Shown here piece after piece: positions 41,936-49,931 of a stretch of 64,000 nt of DNA. Position numbers and translations under genes: made by a program. A model generated the notes under the pieces. That model saw only the letters and a list, made by a program, of their open reading frames with translations. It did no database searches and had not been told where the DNA came from. The stretch is taken from NCBI RefSeq assembly GCF_001563475.1, contig NZ_LPUT01000027.1, forward strand, positions 124,001 through 188,000, given 5' to 3'. This DNA is from Sporosarcina sp. HYO08 (lineage in GTDB: Bacteria > Bacillota > Bacilli > Bacillales_A > Planococcaceae). The first letter of the stretch is position 1, and each line of letters starts with the position of its first letter.

Positions 41936-43426
41936 ATGCAAGCAACAGAATATAAATTGAAACCAAAAGTAAAAGAATTCCTGGCAGAAGTACAAGGTCT
42001 ATATATTAACGGTGAATACGTGCCTTCCGCAAACGGTAAAGTATTCGACGTACTTGACCCAGCAACAGAAGAAGTCATCGCTCAAGTGAGTGAGGGCGGA
42101 GAAGAAGACGTGAACGCGGCTGTTGCGGCAGCACGTCAAGCATTCGATGAAGGCGAATGGACAAAAATGGATGCGGCCGAACGCTCGCGCTTAATCTATA
42201 AATTTGCAGATTTACTAGAAGAAAACCGTGAAGAACTTGCGCAGCTTGAATCACTTGATAACGGGAAACCATACGAAGTGGCACTTGCGGATGATGTAGA
42301 CGGGACAGTTCAACACTTCCGTTATTATGCAGGTTGGGCAACGAAAGTACTTGGCAAAACAACGAATATTTCACCAGACTACGTGAACTACACATTGCAT
42401 GAGCCGGTGGGCGTTGTCGGACAAATTATTCCATGGAACTTCCCGCTCGCAATGGCAGCGTGGAAACTGGGTTCTGCACTTGCAGTCGGCTGTACAGTCG
42501 TCATCAAACCAGCAAGTGAAACGCCACTTTCGCTTCTATACGCAGCGAAGCTCTTTAAAGAGGCAGGTTTCCCAGACGGTGTTGTCAACGTTTTACCTGG
42601 TCCAGGACGTATTGTCGGTGACGGCATCATTATGCATAAAGACGTCGACAAAGTAGCGTTTACAGGTTCAACTGCAACGGGTAAAGAAGTGATGAAAAAA
42701 GCAGCTGAACAAATTAAAGGCGTAACGCTTGAGCTTGGCGGTAAATCACCTGCGATTATCCTAGAAGATGCGGACTTAGAAGAAGCAATCGAAGGCGCAT
42801 TTAACGGTACAATGTACAACCACGGTCAAAACTGCAGTGCGACAACACGTATTTTCGTTCAGCGTTCCATCTATGACCAAGTCGTTGAAGGCATCGTGAA
42901 ACGTGTCAATGAAGTGAAAGTTGGACCAGGCATGGACCCGTCAACAGATATGGGACCGGTTGTTTCTAAGAGACAACAAGAAACAGTTCTTGGTTACATT
43001 GAGTCCGGGAAAAAAGAAGGTGCACGCCTCGTTGCGGGCGGCGGTAAGGCATTCGACAAAGGCTTCTTCGTACAACCGACAGTCTTTGCGGACGTTGAGG
43101 ATCATATGACAATTGCACGTGAAGAAATTTTCGGCCCAGTTATGTCCATTTTCGTTTTCGACACAGTTGAAGAAGTGATCCAACGCGCGAACGACAGCGA
43201 ATACGGACTCGCAGCAAGCGTCTGGACAGAAAACATTAAGAAAGCACACTATATTACAGGTAAACTCAAAGCTGGTACAGTTTGGATTAACGATTTCGGT
43301 TTAGAGTGGGAAACAATGCCATTCGGCGGCTACAAACAATCCGGAATTGGCCGTGAAATGGGCGGAGAGTATGGACTTGAAAACTATACTGAAGTGAAGA
43401 GTGTGTTTGTGAATATTAAGCAGTAA
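41936..43426 (+). CDS. Aldehyde dehydrogenase, likely 2-oxoglutarate semialdehyde dehydrogenase
   Basis: This is a 496-residue NAD(P)-dependent aldehyde dehydrogenase. Its blocks are the Asn motif IIPWNFPLAMAAWKLGSAL, the Lys in VIKPASETPLS, the general-base Glu in TLELGGKSPAII (about 265) and the catalytic Cys in NHGQNCSATTR (about 299); the end FGGYKQSGIGREMGGE is typical. It follows the deaminase gene by 31 bases with AAGGAGG before the ATG. In this context it should oxidise 2-oxoglutarate semialdehyde to 2-oxoglutarate. Betaine aldehyde dehydrogenase is the main alternative. Confidence 0.88.
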   Translation: MQATEYKLKPKVKEFLAEVQGLYINGEYVPSANGKVFDVLDPATEEVIAQVSEGGEEDVNAAVAAARQAFDEGEWTKMDAAERSRLIYKFADLLEENREELAQLESLDNGKPYEVALADDVDGTVQHFRYYAGWATKVLGKTTNISPDYVNYTLHEPVGVVGQIIPWNFPLAMAAWKLGSALAVGCTVVIKPASETPLSLLYAAKLFKEAGFPDGVVNVLPGPGRIVGDGIIMHKDVDKVAFTGSTATGKEVMKKAAEQIKGVTLELGGKSPAIILEDADLEEAIEGAFNGTMYNHGQNCSATTRIFVQRSIYDQVVEGIVKRVNEVKVGPGMDPSTDMGPVVSKRQQETVLGYIESGKKEGARLVAGGGKAFDKGFFVQPTVFADVEDHMTIAREEIFGPVMSIFVFDTVEEVIQRANDSEYGLAASVWTENIKKAHYITGKLKAGTVWINDFGLEWETMPFGGYKQSGIGREMGGEYGLENYTEVKSVFVNIKQ

Positions 43427-43443
43427 TTGAAAACAGGCTATTC

Positions 43444-43483
43444 AACCGCCGGAAAATCATTGATTGATTTTCTGGCGGTTTTT
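43444..43483 (+). terminator. Terminator after the aldehyde dehydrogenase gene
   Basis: A stem of about 16 pairs, AACCGCC and GGAAAATCA on one side with TGATTTTC and TGGCGGTT on the other, has a 5-base loop and a T tract to 43483. Confidence 0.88.
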
Positions 43484-43645
43484 CATTGATAGATGCTAAT
43501 ACCATTCATAAATAATTATGGTTGGAGAACCCAAAGTGATGGTCATGTATAGAACTATCCAACTTATCAGAAAAGGCGTGGAAATTTGATAATAGTTGAG
43601 GTATACTTTAATGAAAGGGAATGTACTACAGTTGGAGGGAAGCAT

Positions 43646-43969
43646 ATGGGACCATTTGAATTTATCGGAATGATGGGAATAGTAGTTATCATATTACTCC
43701 TATTCATGTGGATCGGAGAAAAATGTATCGTTCAATTTACTCGAAGGAATGTAAGCCCTTTCATGAAAATTGTATCTTCAATGTTATTTACGTTAATCAT
43801 AGTAGGAATTGGAACAATGATCGTTGACCAAGCACCAAGTTTTTACGCATTTTTAATCGCGATGGGTATTATTGTCTTTAATAAATATTGGCTTGGGCAT
43901 TTCTCGGAGGAAGAATCAGAACAAGTTGAAAAATCGATAAATGATGAGTCTTCCCTTATGCATTTTTAA
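43646..43969 (+). CDS. Small membrane protein of unknown function
   Basis: I do not recognise this family. The frame opens at 43586, but the ATG at 43646 has GGAGGGA six bases upstream and gives 107 residues. Three hydrophobic segments are seen: IGMMGIVVIILLLFMWIG, then IVSSMLFTLIIVGIGTMIV, then FYAFLIAMGIIVFNKYW. A polar, acidic tail follows (FSEEESEQVEKSINDE). It lies between two terminators, convergent with rpoN, so it is a single-gene unit. Its role is unknown. Confidence 0.65.
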   Translation: MGPFEFIGMMGIVVIILLLFMWIGEKCIVQFTRRNVSPFMKIVSSMLFTLIIVGIGTMIVDQAPSFYAFLIAMGIIVFNKYWLGHFSEEESEQVEKSINDESSLMHF

Positions 43970-43980
43970 TAAATAAAACT

Positions 43981-44019
43981 AAAAAGAGGAACGAAGATTA
44001 CGATCTTCGTTCCTCTTTT
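43981..44019. terminator. Bidirectional terminator between the small membrane gene and rpoN
   Basis: A perfect 16-base stem (43983-43998 with 44003-44018) around a 4-base loop, with A5 and T4 at the ends. Confidence 0.92.
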
Positions 44020-45329
44020 CATATTTGAATTTCTTTTCGTTTACTAGAAGATGGGATCCGTAACTCTTCTCGGTATTTACTAATCGTTCTTCTCGAAATC
44101 GTAATCCCTTTCTCTGTATTAAAATACTCTGCAATTTTTTGATCTGAATATGGCTTGAATTTATTTTCCTCTGCAATTAACTTTTCCAATAACGTTTTCA
44201 CTTTTGTTTGTGAAATGCTATTGCCATCACTGGTCTCTAACTTTGACGTAAACAGCATGCGAAGATCAAAAGAGCCAAATGGGGTTTGAATGACTTTGTT
44301 TGCTGTCGCTCGGCTCACGGTGGACTCATGCATCTCAATCGCATCCGCAACTTCTTTGAGTGTCATCGGTTTTAATGCCTGCAGTCCCTTTTTAAAAAAC
44401 GGCTCCTGTTTTTCTAGTAATACATTGATAATTTTAATAATTGTATTGCGGCGCTGTTCGATACTGCTAAGCAGCCATTGATAGTTTTTATATTGTGTTT
44501 GCATGAACTTAGAGGCGTCACACTTTGATTGAAGATAATGTGTATACGAACCGTTTAAATGTATTGCTGGCAAATAGTGATCATTTAGGTGGAAAGCAAA
44601 CGTGCCGTCTTTACATTCCACAATAATATCCGGGGTGACGTATTCTGTTGAATCGTCGTCAAGCAGTGAACAAGGACGTGGATTGAGTGATTGGATAAAC
44701 TCATACAATTCTTTCACTTCCGCCATTGAAATGTCCATTTTGGCAGCAATCTCATTCCATTTTCGATCCGCTATTAACTGTAAGTGATCATTCACCAAAC
44801 GTTCTGCCAACTTATTGTCTGGATGTTCGTTAACAATTTGAAGCAGCAGACATTCTTTTAAATCCCGCGCACCGATTCCACTTGGCCCAACTTGTTGCAA
44901 AAGATGAATGCCTCGATCAATTTCTTCCATTGTATATGGGCTATTATTACCAATATCGTTCGATAAATAGCCGTGTTCATCCAAGTTATAAATCAAGTAT
45001 TGTAACAATTTTTGATCGTTCACATCCGCAAAGTGAAATTTAGCGTGTTTCACTAATTCATTTCGCATATTTTGTTCATTGCATTGAATAATATCAATTG
45101 GCATTTCAGCCGTCCCCGAAGAAATTTTGCGTCTGTTTACCCTTTCCTCGAACGAAGAATGCTGATCTTTCTCTTTTTCTTTCAGCTCGATCATAGGATT
45201 TTCCAACTCTTGCTGTCGAATAAATTGTTCGAGCTCGTAAGTGGAATATTGAAGTAGTTCAATCGCCTGCCGTAATTCAACTGTCATCAAAAGATTGAGT
45301 TCTTGTCGTTGTTGCAGTACAAGTTTCAT
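44019..45329 (-). CDS. rpoN: RNA polymerase sigma-54 factor RpoN
   Basis: This is sigma-54, 436 residues. The Gln-rich activator-interaction region I is at the N-terminus (LVLQQRQELNLLMTVELRQA), an acidic linker follows, then the core-binding domain with LNPRPCSLL, and the RpoN box near the C-terminus reads SRRTISKYREELRIPSS. In Bacillota one rpoN usually serves a few catabolic operons. Four matching promoters lie within this window, close to it. A cre-like site sits in its own leader. Confidence 0.97.
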   Translation of the reverse strand: MKLVLQQRQELNLLMTVELRQAIELLQYSTYELEQFIRQQELENPMIELKEKEKDQHSSFEERVNRRKISSGTAEMPIDIIQCNEQNMRNELVKHAKFHFADVNDQKLLQYLIYNLDEHGYLSNDIGNNSPYTMEEIDRGIHLLQQVGPSGIGARDLKECLLLQIVNEHPDNKLAERLVNDHLQLIADRKWNEIAAKMDISMAEVKELYEFIQSLNPRPCSLLDDDSTEYVTPDIIVECKDGTFAFHLNDHYLPAIHLNGSYTHYLQSKCDASKFMQTQYKNYQWLLSSIEQRRNTIIKIINVLLEKQEPFFKKGLQALKPMTLKEVADAIEMHESTVSRATANKVIQTPFGSFDLRMLFTSKLETSDGNSISQTKVKTLLEKLIAEENKFKPYSDQKIAEYFNTEKGITISRRTISKYREELRIPSSSKRKEIQI

Positions 45330-45373
45330 GAAAAATCCCCCTACCTTCTCTATTTATAACTCTTTCTATTAAT

Positions 45374-45387
45374 TGTAATCGCTTACA
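45374..45387 (-). promoter_or_regulatory. CcpA cre-like site in the rpoN leader
   Basis: On the minus strand TGTAAGCGATTACA fits TGNAANCGNWWNCA at every fixed position and is itself nearly palindromic. It lies between the predicted -10 (45401-45406) and the rpoN start, where bound CcpA would act as a roadblock. Confidence 0.6.
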
Positions 45388-45602
45388 TACCTATAACCCT
45401 ATTATAGCACAGTATCTAACAATCTTCGACGGGAAATAAGAATGTTCAGATAACGGATGTGTAGAATTTACTAATAGTTGTCGAAAAGGTTTTACATTAA
45501 TGGCGCCTTTCTATACTATCAGATTAAAAGTAAAAGAATCTATTATTTCCGATATTTCAATTATAGCGTATTTTGTTGAAGATTTACATAAAAACTTCAT
45601 AA

Positions 45603-45620
45603 TTGGCATGAAAGTTGCAA
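45603..45620 (+). promoter_or_regulatory. Sigma-54 promoter upstream of the broken AGCS gene
   Basis: TTGGCATGAAAGTTGCAA has GG and GC exactly ten bases apart and matches the -24/-12 consensus except T for C after GGCA. It points toward the damaged carrier gene starting at about 45669. Confidence 0.8.
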
Positions 45621-45668
45621 TATTCCTCTGTACTGCAAGGGGGAATGGAGAAATCTATTTAAACAAAG

Positions 45669-46100
45669 ATTGGCAATGAGTATCGTGGCGGAACGCCTTT
45701 CTTCATTGAAAAAGGATTGAGGCTGAAATGGTTCGCAGTTATTATGGCAATCGTTGTGACGCTTTCTTATGGTATTCTAATGCCTGGCATTCAGTCGAAC
45801 ACATTGCAGTCGGCTTTGAAAGTACACTCGGTTTAAATAAGACAATTATCGGGATTGTAATGGTTGCTTTACTCGGCATTATTATTTTCGGCGGTGTAGA
45901 ACGAATTGCGGGTGTTGCAGACAAAGTAGTACCGTTTATCCTTTGTCAACACAATGAGGGGAATTGAACCGGGACCTATTTATACGCAAGAAGCAATTCA
46001 TACGGTTTTCCCAGGCTACGGTCCTCTATTTGTAGCGATTGCAATTTTCTTCTTCGCATTCACGACATTGATGGCTTATTATTACATCGCTGAATCGTAA
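45669..46100 (+). pseudogene. Decayed alanine/glycine:cation symporter (AGCS family)
   Basis: Three pieces of one protein lie in different frames. The first reads YRGGTPFFIEKGLRLKWFAV, then YGILMPGIQSNTLQSAL. After a frameshift near 45830 it continues GIIIFGGVERIAGVADKVVPF. After a deletion near 45950 the end reads FVAIAIFFFAFTTLMAYYY and a stop at 46100. These are recognisable blocks of AGCS (AlsT/DagA) carriers. The 5' half and a central part are gone: about 140 codons remain where the family has some 450. It still has a sigma-54 promoter. Confidence 0.85.
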
Positions 46101-46113
46101 ATTATAACGTAAC

Positions 46114-46164
46114 AAAAAAAGCCTTTGATCGCAGGGAATCATCATCTGCGGACAAAGGCTTTTT
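46114..46164 (-). terminator. Terminator of the first Xaa-Pro peptidase gene
   Basis: Arms 46114-46127 and 46153-46164 pair (AAAGCCTTTG type), with an inner CGCAG/CTGCG pair in the loop and A/T runs at both ends. It lies ten bases after the minus-strand stop. Confidence 0.8.
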
Positions 46165-46173
46165 GAAACGGAT

Positions 46174-47277
46174 TTATAAAATATGCAATTCTTTCGGGAA
46201 GGATGTGAGCACTTCCGTTTTGCCATCTTCATTAATATAGACGATATCTTCAATTCGAATACCGCCTTCTTCCGGGATATAAATGCCTGGCTCGATCGTG
46301 AAAACAAGACCTGATTCGGCGATGTCTTCATTGTTTTGGTGAACGGATGGCTCTTCGTGCACCTCAATACCTAGACCGTGGCCAACGCGGTTATTATAAT
46401 ATTGCCCGTAGCCGCTCTCTGCAATGACATTTCTTGCTGCGATGTCAAAGTTTTTAAGCGGTACACCAGCTTGAACAGCTTCAATGCCTGCTTCGTTTGA
46501 GGCAAGAACGATGGAATAAAGTTCTTTTTGTCTTTCCGTTGCTTCGCCGACGATGAACGTGCGTGTAATGTCAGAGCAATACCCATCTTTCACGACGCCA
46601 AAGTCAATGAGCACATAATCGCCGTTTTGAATGACGCGTTCTCCAGGTGAACCGTGCGGCAATGCTGCTTTTTCGCCAGTTAACACGATCGTAGAGAAGG
46701 ATGGACCATCTGCGCCAAATTTTCGCATTAAAAATTCTAGTTCTGCTGTCAGCTCGGACTCAGTCATGCCGACTTTGATCTTCTTAATACCTTCTTCTAG
46801 CACTTTTTCAATAATATCAATCGCTTTTTGCAGAAGTGCAATTTCTTCCTTGGATTTTTTCATACGCTGGGCATTGACCGTATTTTGAACGTCAACGACA
46901 TCGATGTGCGGATAAGCGCCCTTTAAGCTTGTGTAACGATCATAGCTCAACGCTTTCGCTTCGATTCCAACCGTTTTAGAAATGTCACCAATGGCATTTT
47001 TCACAACTTCAAAAGGAACTTGCTCATCTGAAATTGGAACGATCGTTTGAATATCAGAATCTTGTGCAGCCGCGTCTTTATCTAGTGCTGGAACAAATAA
47101 AAACTGCTCATTCGCATTAATATTGATAAACAAAGACATGAATCGCTCATGTGGATCTGCGTTGAATCCAGTGTAGTAAAACACATTTGCCGGTGCTGTA
47201 ATCATAACCGCTTCAATATTTTGTTCGCGTAATTGCGCTTGTAAAATCTCTCTTCTTTTTGCGTAAATACTTTCCAA
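46174..47277 (-). CDS. Xaa-Pro peptidase (M24B), copy 1
   Basis: This is a 367-residue aminopeptidase P/prolidase-like enzyme that cuts the bond before proline. It starts at TTG 47277 with GGGAGGG upstream. A creatinase N-terminal domain is followed by the pita-bread domain with five metal ligands: VLIDFGVV (Asp), YCSDITRT (Asp), VGHGLGIEVHE (His), FTIEPGIY (Glu) and GGIRIEDI (Glu). It stands alone on the minus strand in the middle of the peptide and hydroxyproline genes and should release proline or hydroxyproline from imported peptides. Confidence 0.92.
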   Translation of the reverse strand: MESIYAKRREILQAQLREQNIEAVMITAPANVFYYTGFNADPHERFMSLFININANEQFLFVPALDKDAAAQDSDIQTIVPISDEQVPFEVVKNAIGDISKTVGIEAKALSYDRYTSLKGAYPHIDVVDVQNTVNAQRMKKSKEEIALLQKAIDIIEKVLEEGIKKIKVGMTESELTAELEFLMRKFGADGPSFSTIVLTGEKAALPHGSPGERVIQNGDYVLIDFGVVKDGYCSDITRTFIVGEATERQKELYSIVLASNEAGIEAVQAGVPLKNFDIAARNVIAESGYGQYYNNRVGHGLGIEVHEEPSVHQNNEDIAESGLVFTIEPGIYIPEEGGIRIEDIVYINEDGKTEVLTSFPKELHIL

Positions 47278-47387
47278 CGAAAGCCCTCCCTAAGTATTGT
47301 CAATGATTATACTTGCAAGAATTGTGCCGTATCTCCAGAGTTTGACATTCATCTTGTCGAAGCCCTCTTCAACAAGGTGGAAAATCC

Positions 47388-47576
47388 ATGAATCAGGAAG
47401 AAATTTTACCATACCTAACGAAAAAATCCCACTTTTGCCTACGTAAAGATGAGGAATTCAAGCTTTTAGGCGTTACAAGTAACCCGTTAAGCTTCGTATA
47501 GCAGATGCTATCTAAATGTAGAAACTTTTTAAAAGAACTAAACCAAATGGAAGACGGAGAGAAATATCGATTTTAA
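47388..47576 (+). pseudogene. Short frame broken by an internal TAG
   Basis: An ATG with AAGGTGG seven bases upstream opens a frame of 37 codons (MNQEEILPYLTKKSHF and onward) to a TAG at 47499-47501. The same frame continues another 24 codons (through FLKELNQMEDGEKYRF) to TAA. The protein-like composition on both sides of the TAG suggests a dead gene fragment. I cannot name the family. Confidence 0.3.
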
Positions 47577-47837
47577 TGTCTAATAGAATAGAATTGTCTA
47601 TTTTTTTGTGTAAAAATTCCTATACAATTATTCTGGGTTGGAGAAATGGCTTTACAATCATTTTTAGTAAGAAAAATTAATTTGAGTAGTCTTCTTAATG
47701 GACCAATATCACAATTTTTGGACTGTTGAGTAGTTAGAAAAGCTACTATTCTCCTAGGTCTACCAATTTTCATTTGAAAGATTTCGTTCGGGGGGGAAAA
47801 TGGGCTTTAATGGAATTGTTTGTCAAATGATAGGTTT

Positions 47838-47855
47838 TTGGCATGATAAGTGCAT
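47838..47855 (+). promoter_or_regulatory. Sigma-54 promoter of the third peptide importer
   Basis: TTGGCATGATAAGTGCAT has GG-N10-GC with correct flanks (TTGGCAT and TGCA). It lies 83 bases before the dppD start at 47939. Confidence 0.75.
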
Positions 47856-47938
47856 ATACATGTTGTCTGAAAGGCAGGGGGGAATGGGAAATTGCAAAAC
47901 AGCTTGTTAATGAATGACGGTTTAAGGAGGGAGTAACG

Positions 47939-48961
47939 GTGTCTAATGTTGTTCTAGAGTTAAAAGAACTTCATACACATTTTTTCACTGAAAACGGTGA
48001 AATACCCGCAGTTGACGGGGTTAGTATAAAGCTTCATAAAGGCGAAATAGTAGGAATTGTTGGTGAGTCTGGATGTGGAAAAAGTGTTACCTCCTTATCA
48101 ATAATGGGGCTTGTTCCGAGTCCTCCTGGAAAGATTGTAGGCGGGGAGATCAATTTTAAAGGTGAGAATCTCGTAACCGCATCCCCTAAAAGGATTAAAA
48201 ATATTAGGGGAAATGAAATTGCGATGATCTTTCAAGAGCCTATGACTTCTTTAAATCCACTTTTTACAATAGGAAACCAATTAATTGAAGCTCTCCGTAT
48301 GCATCAAAAAATCACAAAAAAAGATGCAAGGAAGAAATCGATCGAGATGCTAAAGTTAGTTGGGATTCCACGTCCAGATGCTGTCATTGATGAATATCCT
48401 CATCAATTGTCGGGGGGGATGAGGCAACGTGTCATGATTGCAATGGCCATGTTGTGCAACCCAGAAGTTTTAATTGCTGATGAACCGACAACGGCATTGG
48501 ATGTAACGATTCAAGCGCAGATTTTAGACATCATGCGTAATTTGAATCAGAAACAGGATACAGCTATTTTAATGATCACACATGATCTAGGCGTTGTTGC
48601 AGAGATTTGTGACCGTGTTGTTGTGATGTATTCAGGAAAAGTTGTAGAGGAAGGGACCACTAGAGAGATCTTAAAAGATCCGCAACATCCTTATACGGTT
48701 GGTTTAATCCGCTCATTACCGAATATGAATGTGAAAAATCAACAACTATATTCTATACCTGGAACAGTCCCTTTGCCTAAAATCGGAAGAACTGCTTGTG
48801 GTTTTGCCCCTAGATGTGAATTCGCATTAGATCGCTGTTTTCAAGAAAACCCAGATTTATATGTACTAGAGAGTGGCCGAAGCAGTCGATGCTTTTTAAA
48901 CGATGCGGATGGTGAGAAAGGAGGTCCCTTGAAGGATGCAGAAGCCGCTATTAGAAGTTAA
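47939..48961 (+). CDS. dppD: Peptide transporter ATPase (DppD type), third importer
   Basis: This is a 340-residue ATPase starting at GTG 47939 behind AAGGAGGG. Walker [22 protein letters not shown], signature [15 protein letters not shown] and Walker [12 protein letters not shown] are present, and the C-terminal cysteines are intact ([20 protein letters not shown]). It is the first gene of a D-F-A-B-C operon, an order different from the other three importers, and is preceded by a sigma-54 promoter. It overlaps the next ATPase gene by 26 bases. Confidence 0.94.
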   Translation: MSNVVLELKELHTHFFTENGEIPAVDGVSIKLHKGEIVGIVGESGCGKSVTSLSIMGLVPSPPGKIVGGEINFKGENLVTASPKRIKNIRGNEIAMIFQEPMTSLNPLFTIGNQLIEALRMHQKITKKDARKKSIEMLKLVGIPRPDAVIDEYPHQLSGGMRQRVMIAMAMLCNPEVLIADEPTTALDVTIQAQILDIMRNLNQKQDTAILMITHDLGVVAEICDRVVVMYSGKVVEEGTTREILKDPQHPYTVGLIRSLPNMNVKNQQLYSIPGTVPLPKIGRTACGFAPRCEFALDRCFQENPDLYVLESGRSSRCFLNDADGEKGGPLKDAEAAIRS

Positions 48962-49904
48962 TGGATTAAAGAAATACTTTGATATACGGGGCGGAGTGCT
49001 AGGTAAAAAAGTCGGTGAGGTGAAAGCGGTTGACGATGTTACATTTACCGTCAAAGAGGGCGAGATTCTAGGGATTGTAGGAGAATCTGGTTGCGGTAAG
49101 TCTACAACCGGAAAGTCAATCCTAAGATTGATTGAACCAACCGATGGAGAAGTAAAGTTTGAGGGGCGGGATATTACAGCTGTTACTCAGGAAGAAATGC
49201 GAAAGCTGAGACGGGATATGCAGATTATATTCCAAGACCCATATGCCTCCTTAAATCCAAGACATACGATCGAAAAAGTTATTAGCGAGCCTTTGTTAAT
49301 CCATGGGATGAAATCTGTTAAAGAACGGAAAGAAAGAGTAAGAGAATTACTGGAAGTAGTTGGTTTAAGTGACTATCATGCTTCAAGGTACCCTCACCAA
49401 TTTAGTGGAGGACAAAGGCAACGAATCGGGATTGCGAGGGCGTTGGCAAATAATCCCAAACTAATCATTTGTGATGAACCTGTCTCTGCTTTAGACGTAT
49501 CAGTACAATCCCAAATTTTGAATTTGATGGAAGAACTACGTGATCAATTTAACCTAACATACATTTTTATTGCCCATGATCTTAGTGTCGTGAAGCATAT
49601 TAGCGACCGGGTGGGTGTTATGTATTTGGGGCGCATGGTCGAGTTGGCGGATAAGGACAACCTGTATGATGATCCGAAACATCCTTATACGCGGGCATTA
49701 TTGTCAGCGGTTCCGTTACCAGATCCTGACGTGAAAAAAGAAAGAATTATTTTAAAAGGTGATGTACCAAGTCCAGCCAATCCACCGACAGGATGTACTT
49801 TTCATACGAGATGTCCGAATGTAATGGATATTTGTAAAACGGCTCGGCCTCAATTCAACCAAATTGATGAAAATCATGCTGTTGCATGCCATCTATACAA
49901 TTAA
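48936..49904 (+). CDS. dppF: Peptide transporter ATPase (DppF type), third importer
   Basis: This is a 322-residue partner ATPase. Walker [23 protein letters not shown], signature [15 protein letters not shown], Walker [12 protein letters not shown] (Cys in place of the common Ala) and a complete cysteine motif [15 protein letters not shown] with VACHL are seen. AGGAGG precedes the ATG by about eleven bases inside dppD. A 24-27 base gap leads to the binding-protein gene. Confidence 0.94.
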   Translation: MQKPLLEVNGLKKYFDIRGGVLGKKVGEVKAVDDVTFTVKEGEILGIVGESGCGKSTTGKSILRLIEPTDGEVKFEGRDITAVTQEEMRKLRRDMQIIFQDPYASLNPRHTIEKVISEPLLIHGMKSVKERKERVRELLEVVGLSDYHASRYPHQFSGGQRQRIGIARALANNPKLIICDEPVSALDVSVQSQILNLMEELRDQFNLTYIFIAHDLSVVKHISDRVGVMYLGRMVELADKDNLYDDPKHPYTRALLSAVPLPDPDVKKERIILKGDVPSPANPPTGCTFHTRCPNVMDICKTARPQFNQIDENHAVACHLYN

Positions 49905-49931
49905 AAACATATTACAAGGGGGTAAAAAGTG

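Larger units (their letters stand above)
45330..45668. other. Intergenic region between rpoN and the broken AGCS gene
   Basis: These 339 bases hold the rpoN promoter region on the minus strand (a -10 TATAAT at 45406-45401), the cre-like site at 45374-45387 and a sigma-54 promoter on the plus strand at 45603-45620. I see no open frame with a ribosome site here. Confidence 0.7.
47278..47938. other. Long intergenic region before the third peptide importer
   Basis: These 661 bases contain an interrupted frame at 47388-47576 and a sigma-54 promoter at 47838-47855. A TGTGTAAAAAT at 47607-47617 also occurs (inverted) beside the sigma-54 promoter at 36112. The rest is AT-rich with no supported gene. 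Confidence 0.6.

Noticed and set aside
47573..47773. 66-codon minus-strand frame before the third importer
   Set aside because: It has no ribosome site and an odd composition in AT-rich DNA, so it is not supported as a gene.
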